Below, piece by piece: positions 51,358 to 60,518 of a stretch of DNA of 64,000 nt (position 1 is the first letter of the stretch; every line of letters begins with the position of its first letter). Source of the DNA: Kribbella flavida DSM 17836 (lineage in GTDB: Bacteria > Actinomycetota > Actinomycetes > Propionibacteriales > Kribbellaceae); assembly GCF_000024345.1 (NCBI RefSeq), contig NC_013729.1, positions 2,170,001-2,234,000 of the forward strand. The letters run 5' to 3'. Under the pieces are notes generated by a model, which was not told the origin of the DNA, ran no database searches, and saw only the letters and a program-made list of their open reading frames with translations. The position numbers were made by a program, and so were the translations under genes.

Positions 51358-53133
51358 ATGCCACGAATGACTGCCGCCCGCGCGGCGGTGGAGATCCTCC
51401 GCCGCGAAGGTGTCACCCACCTGTTCGGCCTTCCGGGCGCGGCGATCAACCCGTTCTACGCCGCGGTCCGCGCCCAGGGCGAGCTGAAGCACGTGCTCGC
51501 CCGGCACGTCGAGGGCGCCTCGCACATGGCCGAGGGCTACACCCGGGCGAAGGCCGGCAACATCGGTGTCTGCGTCGGGACCTCAGGTCCGGCCGGCACC
51601 GACATGATCACCGGCCTGTACTCCGCCTCCGCCGACTCGATCCCGATCCTGTGCATCACCGGTCAGGCGCCGGTGGCCAAGCTGCACAAGGAGGACTTCC
51701 AGGCGATCGACGTCCCGGCGATCGCCGGTCCGGTGACGAAGCTGGCGGTCACCGTGCTGGAGGCCGCCCAGGTTCCCGGCACGTTCCAGAAGGCGTTCCA
51801 GCTGATGCGCGGCGGGCGTCCCGGCCCGGTGCTGATCGACCTGCCGCTGGACGTGCAGCTGACCGAGATCGACTTCGATCCCGAGCTGTACGTGCCGCTG
51901 CCACTGGCGACGCCGCGAGCCAGCGTGGCGCAGGCCGAGCGGGTGCTCGACCTGCTGGCCGCCGCGGAGCACCCGCTGATCGTCGCCGGTGGCGGCATCG
52001 TGAACGCCGACGCCGCCGACCTGCTGGTCGAGTTCGCCGAGCTGAACGGCGTACCGGTGGTGCCGACGCTGATGGGCTGGGGCACGATCCCGGACGACCA
52101 CCGGCTGATGGCCGGCATGGTCGGCCTGCAGACCTCGCACCGGTACGGCAACGAGACGCTGCTCGCCTCCGACCTGGTGATCGGCATCGGCAACCGGTGG
52201 GCGAACCGGCACACGGGTGGTCTGGACGTCTACCGGGGTGAGCGCAAGTTCGTGCACATCGACGTCGAGCCGACCCAGATCGGCCGAGTCTTCGCGCCCG
52301 ACCTGGGCATCGTGTCGGACGCCAAGGCCGCGCTGGAGACGCTGATCCACGTCACCCGGGAACGGATGGCGGCCGGCCCGCTGCCCGACCGGTCGGAGTG
52401 GGCCGCCGCCTGCCGCGAACGCAAGCGCACGCTGCAACGGCGGACCGACTTCGACAGCGTGCCGGTCAAGCCGCAACGGGTGTACCAGGAGATGAACAAC
52501 GCCTTCGGACCGGACGTCCGGTACGTCTCCACGATCGGCCTGTCCCAGATCCAGGCCGCCCAGATGCTGCACGTGTACCGGCCGCGGCACTGGATCAACG
52601 CCGGTCAGGCGGGACCGCTCGGCTGGACCGGTCCGGCGGCGCTCGGCGTCGCCGTCGCCGATCCCGAGGCCACCGTCGTCGCGCTGTCCGGCGACTACGA
52701 CTTCCAGTTCCTGATCGAGGAGCTCGCGGTCGGCGCCCAGTTCAACATCCCCTACATCCACGTGGTGGTGAACAACGCCTACCTCGGGCTGATCCGGCAG
52801 GCGCAGCGCGGGCTGGACATGGACTTCTGCGTCCAGCTCTCGTTCGACAACATCAACACGCCCGAGCTCGGGGGCTACGGCGTCGACCACGTCAAGGTGG
52901 CCGAAGGGCTGGGCTGCAAGGCGCTGCGGGTGGTCGAGCCCGACGGCATCCTGCCCGCTCTCGAAGAGGCCAAGAAGCTGATGGTCGAGCACGAGGTGCC
53001 GGTCGTCGTCGAGGTGATCCTCGAACGCGTCACCAACGTCTCGATGGGGACCGAGATCGACAACGTGATCGAGTTCGACGAGCTCGACGGGGTCGTCGAC
53101 CCGATCCCGACCGCGTCCGGGCTCCGGGACTGA
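51358..53133 (+). CDS. gcl: Glyoxylate carboligase (tartronate-semialdehyde synthase)
   Basis: The 591-residue ThDP enzyme: start [53 protein letters not shown], and the ThDP-binding [17 protein letters not shown] and [10 protein letters not shown]. It joins two glyoxylates to tartronate semialdehyde and CO2. The N-terminal region matches Gcl closely, where the usual catalytic Glu of ThDP enzymes is replaced by Val. Twelve bases after hyi. Confidence 0.95.
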   Translation: MPRMTAARAAVEILRREGVTHLFGLPGAAINPFYAAVRAQGELKHVLARHVEGASHMAEGYTRAKAGNIGVCVGTSGPAGTDMITGLYSASADSIPILCITGQAPVAKLHKEDFQAIDVPAIAGPVTKLAVTVLEAAQVPGTFQKAFQLMRGGRPGPVLIDLPLDVQLTEIDFDPELYVPLPLATPRASVAQAERVLDLLAAAEHPLIVAGGGIVNADAADLLVEFAELNGVPVVPTLMGWGTIPDDHRLMAGMVGLQTSHRYGNETLLASDLVIGIGNRWANRHTGGLDVYRGERKFVHIDVEPTQIGRVFAPDLGIVSDAKAALETLIHVTRERMAAGPLPDRSEWAAACRERKRTLQRRTDFDSVPVKPQRVYQEMNNAFGPDVRYVSTIGLSQIQAAQMLHVYRPRHWINAGQAGPLGWTGPAALGVAVADPEATVVALSGDYDFQFLIEELAVGAQFNIPYIHVVVNNAYLGLIRQAQRGLDMDFCVQLSFDNINTPELGGYGVDHVKVAEGLGCKALRVVEPDGILPALEEAKKLMVEHEVPVVVEVILERVTNVSMGTEIDNVIEFDELDGVVDPIPTASGLRD

Positions 53134-53144
53134 GGGGAGGACTG

Positions 53145-54194
53145 ATGAGAGTCGCAGTTCTCGGCGCCGGAGCGATCGGCGCGTACGTCGGAGCGGCCCT
53201 GCACCGCGGCGGCACCGAGGTCCACCTGGTCGCCCGCGGCGCCCACCTCGACGCGATCCGGACCAACGGCGTGCAGGTCCACAGCCCGCGCGGCGACTGG
53301 CTGGCCCGTACTCCGGCCACCGACGACCCCGCGGAGATCGGCCCGGTCGACTTCGTCTTCCTCGGCCTCAAGGCCAACTCGTACGCCTCCTGCGGGCCGC
53401 TGCTGGAACCGCTGCTGCACGAGAAGACGGCGGTGATCGCGGCGCAGAACGGCATCCCGTGGTGGTACTTCCACGGCCTGTCCGGCCCGTACGAGGGGCA
53501 CCGGATCGAGTCGGTCGATCCCGGCGGTGCCGTGACCCGGGTGATCCCGCTGGAGCGGGCGATCGGCTGCGTCGTCTACTGCTCGACCGAGCTGGAAGGG
53601 CCCGGCGTGGTCCGGCACCTGGAGGGCACCAGGTTCTCGATCGGCGAGCCGGTCGGCGGTCAGAGCGAGCGCTGCCGGGAGTTCAGCCAGGCGATGGTCG
53701 CGGGCGGGTTGAAGTGCCCGGTCGAGAACGACGTGCGCAACGACATCTGGATCAAGCTGCTCGGCAACGCCGCCTTCAACCCGATCAGCGCGCTGGCCCG
53801 GGCCACGATGGTGGAGATCGCCCAGCACCAGGGCACCCGGGCGATGATCCGGCTGATGATGGAGGAGACGCTGGAGATCGCCCGCGCGGTCGGCAGCAGC
53901 CCCGACATCTCGGTCGACAAACGCATCGACGGCGCCGAACGGGTCGGCGAGCACAAGACGTCGATGCTGCAGGATCTGGAGAAGGACAAGCCGCTCGAGC
54001 TGGACGTGATTCTGGCCGCGGTGGTCGAGCTCGCCGACCTGACCGGCACCCCCGCGCCGACGCTGCGTGCCGTGCACGCGGTCGCCGATCTGCTGTCCAG
54101 CAAGGTCGGTATGTCGACAGAGAAGCTCGCGCACGCGCCGACGTCCGGCCGTGCGAAGCCGCTCGGCTCGGTGCCGGCCGGCAGCACCCCCTAG
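53145..54194 (+). CDS. Ketopantoate reductase (PanE/ApbA) family protein in the glyoxylate operon
   Basis: The 349-residue protein starts at ATG 53145 behind GGGGAGG. It has the Rossmann motif VAVLGAGAIGAYVGAAL and the PanE-type C-terminal helical domain with IWIKLLGNAAFNPISALARATM, where Lys is catalytic. In glyoxylate operons the third gene is usually GlxR, a tartronate semialdehyde reductase of the hydroxyisobutyrate dehydrogenase family. This protein could replace it, or really act on ketopantoate. Length exceeds E. coli PanE (about 300). Confidence 0.85.
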   Translation: MRVAVLGAGAIGAYVGAALHRGGTEVHLVARGAHLDAIRTNGVQVHSPRGDWLARTPATDDPAEIGPVDFVFLGLKANSYASCGPLLEPLLHEKTAVIAAQNGIPWWYFHGLSGPYEGHRIESVDPGGAVTRVIPLERAIGCVVYCSTELEGPGVVRHLEGTRFSIGEPVGGQSERCREFSQAMVAGGLKCPVENDVRNDIWIKLLGNAAFNPISALARATMVEIAQHQGTRAMIRLMMEETLEIARAVGSSPDISVDKRIDGAERVGEHKTSMLQDLEKDKPLELDVILAAVVELADLTGTPAPTLRAVHAVADLLSSKVGMSTEKLAHAPTSGRAKPLGSVPAGSTP

Positions 54195-54254
54195 CCAGGA
54201 GGGTCCGGAGGAGAGCCCCTGCCGACAGCCCTCCGGGCCCACCTGTTCCACCCG

Positions 54255-54292
54255 CTGCGCCCGAAGGACACCGCGAGGTCCTTCGGGCGCAG
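54255..54292 (+). terminator. Terminator of the glyoxylate operon
   Basis: CTGCGCCCGAAGGAC (54255-54269) pairs perfectly over 15 bp with 54278-54292; 8-base loop. Strong stem without U-run. Confidence 0.75.
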
Positions 54293-54330
54293 TGTTCTGC
54301 CGCCGGTAGGAACCGGTGTGCGGCCGGCTG

Positions 54331-54367
54331 AAAACCGATGGTCCTCGGCCGGCGCGGTGGCTAAGGT
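54331..54367 (+). promoter_or_regulatory. Promoter of the efflux gene, WhiB7-like layout
   Basis: AAAA (54331-54334), a weak -35 (TGGTCC, 54339-54344), 17 bp, then TAAGGT (54362-54367). An AT-tract just before a poor -35 is the layout known for WhiB7-dependent antibiotic-response promoters. The assignment is inference. Confidence 0.45.
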
Positions 54368-54402
54368 CCGCAGTACCTTCCCAGGATCTCGAGGAGTTGG
54401 GC

Positions 54403-54429
54403 ATGCCCGGTCGCTCGCGCACGCGTTGA
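54403..54429 (+). CDS. Leader peptide MPGRSRTR of the efflux gene
   Basis: An 8-codon ORF (ATG 54403, TGA 54427-54429) with an ideal ribosome site GAGGAG six bases before it. It is Arg-rich and its last codons (ACG CGT) are part of GCACGCG (54419-54425), which can pair with CGCGTGC (54444-54450). A ribosome stalled here would open that stem. This is the layout of ribosome-mediated attenuation seen before resistance genes. Too short for ordinary gene calling. Confidence 0.6.
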   Translation: MPGRSRTR

Positions 54430-54481
54430 CGCAACCTTGTCATCGCGTGCTGCCCGTTCCGGTGGCACAGCGGCCCTTTCC

Positions 54482-54518
54482 TGCCTGCGGCCCGACGCGT
54501 TTCCGCGTGGGCCCGGCA
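54482..54518 (+). promoter_or_regulatory. Attenuator-like hairpin before the efflux gene
   Basis: TGCC...GGCCC-ACGCG and CGCGTGGGCC...GGCA pair (one bulged G), making a long stem 35 bases before the efflux start. There is no U-run. It may act with the leader peptide to stop transcription or hide the ribosome site until a ribosome stalls. Confidence 0.5.
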
Positions 54519-54552
54519 GCGGCACCACGCCGGCGACCCGAAGGAATTCTCC

Positions 54553-55815
54553 GTGCCACACCTGCCTGCGGCCTGTCCGCCGAACCTGTGGACCGACCGT
54601 GACTTCGTCAAACTCTGGATCGGCCACACCGCCTCGCAGTTCGGGGCGCAGACTGCTCAGTTCACCCTGCCGCTCGTCGCACTCATCGCGCTCGGCGGAG
54701 GAGCGGCCGAGCTGGGCGGCCTCCGCGCTGCGCAGCAGGTGCCGATCCTGCTCTGCTCACTCTTCGTCGGTGTGCTGGTCGATCGACTCAGCACCCGCAC
54801 GCTGATGGTGTACGCCGACCTCGCGCGCGCCCTCGCACTGGCGGCCGTCCCGGTGGCGTTCCTGCTGGACGCGCTCGGCCTGCCGCTGCTGTCCCTGATC
54901 GCGTTCCTGGTCGGTGTCTTCACGGTCTTCTTCGACGTGGCGTACCAAGCCTGTCTGCCGCGCTTGGTGCAGCGCGGACAGCTGGCTCAGGGCAACAGCC
55001 TGCTGGAGAGCAGCAGGTCCGCGACTCAGATCTGCGGGCCGGCGCTGGGTGGCGGCCTGGTCGCGTTGCTCACAGCGCCCCTTGCCCTCGCCGCCGGCGC
55101 TGTCTTCTTCATCCTGTCGTTCGCGTCGATCCGCCGGATCCGCCGACCGGATCCGCCGGCCGAGTACGAGTCGCACTCGGCCGGGATGTTGCCGGAGATC
55201 AAGGCCGGTCTTCGGCTGGTGCTCCACGACCGCGCACTGCGGGCGATCGGGCTCGCTTCCGCCACCCACCACTTCTTCTTCGCTGCGTTGATGACCACTT
55301 ACCTGGTGTTCCTGACGACAGTCCTGCGGTTGCCCAGCGGCGTACTGGGGCTGGTCCTGGCCGCGCTCGGTCCGGGCGCGTTGCTCGGCGCCGTGTTCTC
55401 CGCCAAGCTGCCGAGACTTGTCGGGTACGGGCCGGTCATGGTGGTCGCCGCGCTGGCAGCCGACCTGGTGCTGCTGTGCGTGCCAGCTCTGCGTGGCGCC
55501 GGTGCCGCCACCGTCGTCGTCCTGATGGTGGTCAACGTCGCCTTCGGTGCCCTCAGCCAGCTGGTCGACGTTTCCGCCACGGCAGTCCGGCAAGCGGTCG
55601 TGCCCATCCGCTCCCAAGGTCGCGTCGTCGCCACTCTCAACTTCGTCGGCATGGGGTTGACGCCGCTCGGCTCGGTGCTCGCAGGCGTACTGGCCGGACC
55701 GCTGGGAATCCGGACCGTACTCCTGCTCAGTGTGAGCGGCATGTTTCTGTCCCCACTGTGCCTGGCGCTGTCCCCGTTGAGACGCCTTGGCAGAACGTTG
55801 CCGGGCGAGACGTGA
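54553..55815 (+). CDS. MFS drug efflux transporter (Mef/MFS_3-like)
   Basis: The 420-residue protein starts at GTG 54553 after GAAGGAATTC. It has 12 membrane segments (VPILLCSLFVGVLVDRLSTR with MFS motif A), FFDVAYQACLPRLVQRGQL and ESSRSATQICGPALGGGLVALL, typical of the macrolide-efflux-like MFS branch. The leader peptide and hairpins upstream suggest induction by ribosome-targeting drugs. No regulator gene is adjacent. Confidence 0.88.
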   Translation: MPHLPAACPPNLWTDRDFVKLWIGHTASQFGAQTAQFTLPLVALIALGGGAAELGGLRAAQQVPILLCSLFVGVLVDRLSTRTLMVYADLARALALAAVPVAFLLDALGLPLLSLIAFLVGVFTVFFDVAYQACLPRLVQRGQLAQGNSLLESSRSATQICGPALGGGLVALLTAPLALAAGAVFFILSFASIRRIRRPDPPAEYESHSAGMLPEIKAGLRLVLHDRALRAIGLASATHHFFFAALMTTYLVFLTTVLRLPSGVLGLVLAALGPGALLGAVFSAKLPRLVGYGPVMVVAALAADLVLLCVPALRGAGAATVVVLMVVNVAFGALSQLVDVSATAVRQAVVPIRSQGRVVATLNFVGMGLTPLGSVLAGVLAGPLGIRTVLLLSVSGMFLSPLCLALSPLRRLGRTLPGET

Positions 55816-55850
55816 GCAGCTGCACCGACGGGCCGGCCGCCTCCGGTGAC

Positions 55851-57599
55851 TCAGCTCTCGACGGGTCCTAGGGAGAGATCGGGAACGAAGTGTGCGGTCG
55901 GGTCGGCCATGGTTTCGAGCTCCAGGACAACGAGGTCGTTGTCGCCGGATCGGATGAGCGGGGCGGGGACGTAGAGCGTGTGCTGAGGGCCGCGGTGCCA
56001 GTAGCGGCCCAGGCAGAAGCCGTTCACCCAGGCGATTCCCTTGCCCCAGGCATCGGTGCCGAGGAAGTGGTCGACCGGGTGCTCGGCGGCGAAGGACGTT
56101 CGCCAGGCGGTAGGACCGACGCCCGGTCCGGTGGCCGGCGCCGCGGAGTCCCACAGCGCCGGTACGGCGTCCAGGTCGATCGTCCAGGCCGACCAGTCGG
56201 TGAGCAGATCCGGGCCGAGCTGGACGTCGCCGAGCAGCCCTTTCACCTCGCCGATGCGAGGGCCGTAGTTCACCCGGCCCTGGTCCTCGACGACGATCTC
56301 CAGCCGGCCGCGTCCACGGGGCAGCATGAGCGCACGGTCCCGGTGGTCCCGTTCCAGCACGCCGACCGGGTCGCCGTCGAGGAACACCAGCGCACGGTCG
56401 CGCACCTCGCCGATGCTCAGCAGCACAGGTCCGTCGCCGTCGAGCTCGGTCCGGAACAGCGCCAGCCGGGCCCCGAGATCGTCGAGCGTCGGCATCGTTG
56501 CGTGCCGGCTCGCCGGACCCCACACCGCGGGATCAGTCAGCAACCGGACGGGCTCACCCAACGGCACGCTGAACTGAGGTGCCGGTGCCGCAACAGCGGG
56601 CGGAGCCTCGGCGGACACCGTCGAGTACCGCGACAGCACCTCGCGGAAGGCGTGGTACTTCGCCGTCGGCCGGCCCGCCTCGTCCAGCGGCGCGTCGTAG
56701 TCGTACGACGTGACCGTCGGCCGGAAGACGCCTTTGTCGTCGGCCCCGCTGGTCAGCCCGAAGTTGGTGCCGCCGTGGAACATGTAGATGTTCACCGACG
56801 CCCCGGCCGCCAGCAGCGCGTCGAGCTCCCGCGCGGCGTCCTCGACGCTGGTCGTGTGGTGCGGTCCACCCCAGTGGTCGAACCACCCGTCCCAGAACTC
56901 CATGCACATCAACGGCCCGGTCGGCTGGTGCTCCCGCAAGGTCGCCAGCCGCTCGGCGCTGCGTGACCCGAACGACCCCGTGCGCAGGACGCCGTCCAGA
57001 CCGCCGGCCGCCAGCATCTCCCCGGTCGGCTGGTCGACGGTCACCAGCGGCACCGTGATGCCGGCCTTCCGGATCATCCCGGCCACGGCTTCCAGGTACT
57101 CGGGGTCGTTGCCGAAGGCGCCGTACTCGTTCTCGACCTGGAGGAGCAGCACCGGCCCGCCCTGGTCGACCTGGAGCGGCCGGACGAGGTCGAGCACCTG
57201 CTCGAGGTACTGCTCGACCGCCGCCAGGAACCGAGGCTCGTACCGGCGGACCCCCACGCCCGGCTCCTGGAAGAGCCAGGCGGGGAGGCCACCGTTGTCC
57301 CACTCCGCGCAGATGTACGGACCCGGCCGCACGATGGCGTACAGCCCGGCCGCCGCGACCTGTTCCAGGAACCGGCCGAGGTCGAGCATGCCGTCGGTGT
57401 CGAAGACGCCACGCCGTGGACTGTGCGCGTTCCACGGCACGTAGGTCTCGATGGTGTTGAGCCCCATCCGGCGCGCCTTGTCGATCCGGTCCGCCCACAG
57501 GTCGGGGTGCACCCGGAAGTAGTGCAGTGCCCCGGACAGGATCCGGAACGGCTCGCCGTCGAGCAGGAAATCGGACTCACCGATCGCGAAGTCGGACAT
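55851..57599 (-). CDS. Glycoside hydrolase family 35 beta-galactosidase
   Basis: The 582-residue protein begins with LDGEPFRILSGALHYFRVHP and LNTIETYVPWNAHSP. The acid/base Glu lies in LLQVENEYGAFG (about residue 156) and the nucleophile Glu in LMCMEFWDGWFDHWGG (about 233). No signal peptide, so it cleaves imported galactosides in the cytoplasm. Start ATG 57599. Last gene of the LacI-controlled operon (62,287 to 55,851). The 35-base gap to the convergent efflux gene holds no clear terminator. Confidence 0.93.
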   Translation of the reverse strand: MSDFAIGESDFLLDGEPFRILSGALHYFRVHPDLWADRIDKARRMGLNTIETYVPWNAHSPRRGVFDTDGMLDLGRFLEQVAAAGLYAIVRPGPYICAEWDNGGLPAWLFQEPGVGVRRYEPRFLAAVEQYLEQVLDLVRPLQVDQGGPVLLLQVENEYGAFGNDPEYLEAVAGMIRKAGITVPLVTVDQPTGEMLAAGGLDGVLRTGSFGSRSAERLATLREHQPTGPLMCMEFWDGWFDHWGGPHHTTSVEDAARELDALLAAGASVNIYMFHGGTNFGLTSGADDKGVFRPTVTSYDYDAPLDEAGRPTAKYHAFREVLSRYSTVSAEAPPAVAAPAPQFSVPLGEPVRLLTDPAVWGPASRHATMPTLDDLGARLALFRTELDGDGPVLLSIGEVRDRALVFLDGDPVGVLERDHRDRALMLPRGRGRLEIVVEDQGRVNYGPRIGEVKGLLGDVQLGPDLLTDWSAWTIDLDAVPALWDSAAPATGPGVGPTAWRTSFAAEHPVDHFLGTDAWGKGIAWVNGFCLGRYWHRGPQHTLYVPAPLIRSGDNDLVVLELETMADPTAHFVPDLSLGPVES

Positions 57600-57647
57600 T
57601 CTTCTCTTTCTGCCGGGGGACCGGCGTCTGGTGTGCAGAGGGCGGCG

Positions 57648-59000
57648 TCAGCCGTTGGTCTGGAAGCCCTGCTGGTTGCCGTACGTCACCAGCGCGTCCT
57701 GCCAGGCCTTGAGCCCGGGATCCAGGTCGGACTTCGCCTGGTACGCCTTGCCGACGGTGTCGCCGAAGATGCTGTTGGCGTACAGCTGGAACGGCAGGTA
57801 GCTCCAGTCCTTGACCACCGTGCCGGCCGCCGCAGTCAGCACCTGGTTGACCGGCTGCCCGCCGAAGTACGCGCTCTTCTTGTCCACGAACGCCGGGTCC
57901 TTGAGATCGGCGACGGTCGACGGGAAGCCGCCGCTGGCCAGGAACGGCTTGACGCCCTCGCCGTGGTTGAGCCAGCGGACGAACGCCGCCGCCAGCGCCG
58001 GGTTCGCGCTCTGCTTGAGCACGGCCTGGGCGCTGCCGCCGTTCTCCGCGGTGGCCGGCTGTCCGTCGTACGTCGGCAGCGGGGCGACCCGCCACTTGCC
58101 CGCGCCGGCCTTCACCGACGACTCCAGCACGCCGGGCATCCAGGCGCCGATCGGCAGCGTCGCGATGGTGCCGTCGCCGAGGGCCTTGAACCACTCGTCG
58201 GACCAGCCGGGAATGCTCGCCACCAGGCCACCGGTGACCAGCTGGTTCCAGGTGCCGGTCCACTTCTTGGTGCCCTCGTCGGCCAGGTTGATCGTGACGT
58301 TCTTGCCGTCGGTGCCGAACGGCTTGCCGCCCGCCTGCCAGATCATGCTGGTGGCGAAGCCGGCGTCACCGGTGTCGTTGGTGATGTACTTCTTCGGGTC
58401 CGCCTGGTGCAGCTTCTTGCCGGCGGCAATGAACTCGTCCCAGGTCTTCGGCACGGTCAGGCCGTACTTGTCGAAGACTTCCTTGTTGTAGAACAGCGCC
58501 ATCGGCCCGGAGTCCTGCGGCAGCCCGTACAGGCCGTCGCCGGCGTGCACGGCGGACCAGGTCGACGCGGTGTAGGCGGACTCGAGACTGTCGAAGCCGT
58601 ACTGGCGCAGGTCGACCAGCGAGCCGGGCAGGGCGAACTGGGGCAGCGCCTGGTACTCGATCTGCGCGACGTCGGGCGCTCCGGAGCCGGCCTTGATCAC
58701 GTTCTGCAGCTTGGTGTAGTGGTCGTTGCCGGTTCCGGCGTTGACGTAGTTGACCTTGACGTTCGGGTACTGCTTCTCGAACGCCTTCACCTGCGCCTCG
58801 GCGGACGGCGTCCAGCTCCAGTAGGTGATGGTGCCGCCCTTGGTCAGTGCCTCGTCGACCGCCTGGGCCGAGCCCTGCGGCTGGCTGCTGCTGTCGGTCT
58901 GGTCCGATCCTCCGCACGCGGCCAGCAGGACCGACGCGGCGGTGACGGCAGCGGCGGCGAGCATGAACCGCCTCGCGCCGCGCCGATGAGTGGTGCTCAT
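57648..59000 (-). CDS. Extracellular sugar-binding lipoprotein
   Basis: ATG 59000 (MSTTHRRGARRF) behind GAGAGGAA; 450 residues. Signal peptide with lipobox LAAC (Cys about residue 25). The mature part, TITYWSWTPSAEAQVKAFEKQ and VNAGTGNDHYTKLQNVIKAG, is that of a cluster B carbohydrate-binding protein. It serves the two permeases encoded just upstream. An earlier in-frame ATG (about 59,042) is less likely. Confidence 0.92.
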   Translation of the reverse strand: MSTTHRRGARRFMLAAAAVTAASVLLAACGGSDQTDSSSQPQGSAQAVDEALTKGGTITYWSWTPSAEAQVKAFEKQYPNVKVNYVNAGTGNDHYTKLQNVIKAGSGAPDVAQIEYQALPQFALPGSLVDLRQYGFDSLESAYTASTWSAVHAGDGLYGLPQDSGPMALFYNKEVFDKYGLTVPKTWDEFIAAGKKLHQADPKKYITNDTGDAGFATSMIWQAGGKPFGTDGKNVTINLADEGTKKWTGTWNQLVTGGLVASIPGWSDEWFKALGDGTIATLPIGAWMPGVLESSVKAGAGKWRVAPLPTYDGQPATAENGGSAQAVLKQSANPALAAAFVRWLNHGEGVKPFLASGGFPSTVADLKDPAFVDKKSAYFGGQPVNQVLTAAAGTVVKDWSYLPFQLYANSIFGDTVGKAYQAKSDLDPGLKAWQDALVTYGNQQGFQTNG

Positions 59001-59044
59001 GACGGTGTTCCTCTCGTTGTTCGACAACTTGTCCGTGTTCATCG

Positions 59045-60508
59045 CTACGAGCGCGTCCACTGCTGGTTCGTCTCGCCGTTGCAGAACCACACGTCGACCG
59101 GCGTCCCGTTGCCGGTGCCGGCGCCGGCGGCGTCGAGGCAGAGCTCGGGGTGGGCGACGCTGCTGACCGACAGGTCCTCGTTGAGCTGCCAGGCCTGGGT
59201 GGAGGCTCCGGTGCAGTCGGTGATGACGGCCGGGCTGCCGGCGCTCGATCCGTCGCCGCCGATGGTCAGGCACTTGGTGCCGTAGACGGTGAGCTGCCGG
59301 TCGGCGGTCAGGTTCCACGACTGGTTGCCGCCGCCGTTGCAGTCCCACAGGTCCAGCGCGGTCCCGTTGGTGGTGGAGAACCCCGGGACGTCGACGCACC
59401 GGCCGCTCGCCACGCCGCGCAGGACCTCACCGGGCGGGGCCGGTGGCAGGTCGTTCACCGGCTCGTCCTTCTGCAGGCCCCATCCCCACTGCAGCTGCGC
59501 CAGGCCGGACTCGCTGGTGACCTCGAGGTCGTGCTCGCCGACGAGCGTCGTCAGCGAGTACGCGTCGCCGGTCCGCAGGCCGGGCCAGTAGACGACGCCC
59601 ATGCCGAGCTCCCGCGCGGTCTGGGTGAGCGCACCGAAGTACGACGTGTAGACGTTGCCCTCGTGGTTGCCGTAGTTCAGGCCGGTCGTCATCGGCGCAC
59701 CGGCTTCGTCGATGATCGTGCGGGAACCGTAGGCGCCGATCCGCGGCCGCAGGTTCGCCAGCCACTCGGCCTCGGTGGTGGCGTCGTCCCAGAAGCCGTA
59801 GAAGTGCAGGGACAGCAGAGTGCCCTTCAGTTCCCGGGCCGCGCCGACGCCGGTGACGTCGTCGTTGTAGCCGGTGCCGGAGATGACGACCCGGCCGCGC
59901 GGGACGTCGCGGTGCTCCGCCAGCCACGACGAGGTGAGCGAGACCCACTCGTCGAGCGAGTAGCCGAACGGCTCGTTCATCGGCTCGAAGTACACCCGTG
60001 GGTTGGTCCGGTACGCCGCGACCGCGGTGTCCCACATCGCGTCGAAGGCCGCCCGGTCGTCGACCCGGCCGTCCTTCGCGTCGTGGGCCTCCCAGTAGCT
60101 GAGGATCACCTTGAACCCCTGCCGGGTGGCCGCGTCGATCGCGCCCCGGTACGACGCCCACCAGGCGGTGCCGACGCTGGACGGGTTGATCGGCAGCCGG
60201 ACGGTGTTCGCGCCCAGCTCGCGGCGGAACTCGCCGACGATGCCGGTCGCCCGGCGGTAGGTGGCCGGATAGTCGTCAGCGGTGCTCAGACCGGACGGCA
60301 CGACCTCGTCCGAGGCGTAGTTGTCGCGGGGGTCGGCCCAGTTCACGCCGCGGAACTCGCTGGTGTTCTTCTGGGCGGTGGAAGTGTCGGTGGTCGGTGC
60401 GGCCGTGGCGGCCGCCGCCGTGGTGGATCGGGCGGTGGCGGGAACGGCCAGTGCCGCGGTCACCAGGACCACCGCGGCGACGGCGATCCGCCGGGCTGTT
60501 GTTTTCAT
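59045..60508 (-). CDS. Secreted GH5 glycanase with ricin-type (CBM13) lectin domain
   Basis: The 487-residue protein has a Sec signal (to about 27) and Thr/Ala-rich linker, then a GH5-like barrel: FRGVNWADPRDNY, NTVRLPINPSSV, acid/base Glu in YFEPMNEPFGYS (about 178), nucleophile Glu in TIIDEAGAPM. The last ~130 residues are a beta-trefoil with repeats CVDVPGFSTTNGTALDLWDC, QAWQLN and CLDAAGAGTGNGTPVDVWFC ending NQQWTRS. Outside the cell it would cut a polysaccharide into pieces for the transporter. With the GH35 next door, a galactan is a reasonable guess. Confidence 0.88.
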   Translation of the reverse strand: MKTTARRIAVAAVVLVTAALAVPATARSTTAAAATAAPTTDTSTAQKNTSEFRGVNWADPRDNYASDEVVPSGLSTADDYPATYRRATGIVGEFRRELGANTVRLPINPSSVGTAWWASYRGAIDAATRQGFKVILSYWEAHDAKDGRVDDRAAFDAMWDTAVAAYRTNPRVYFEPMNEPFGYSLDEWVSLTSSWLAEHRDVPRGRVVISGTGYNDDVTGVGAARELKGTLLSLHFYGFWDDATTEAEWLANLRPRIGAYGSRTIIDEAGAPMTTGLNYGNHEGNVYTSYFGALTQTARELGMGVVYWPGLRTGDAYSLTTLVGEHDLEVTSESGLAQLQWGWGLQKDEPVNDLPPAPPGEVLRGVASGRCVDVPGFSTTNGTALDLWDCNGGGNQSWNLTADRQLTVYGTKCLTIGGDGSSAGSPAVITDCTGASTQAWQLNEDLSVSSVAHPELCLDAAGAGTGNGTPVDVWFCNGETNQQWTRS

Positions 60509-60518
60509 GGGCTCCCTT

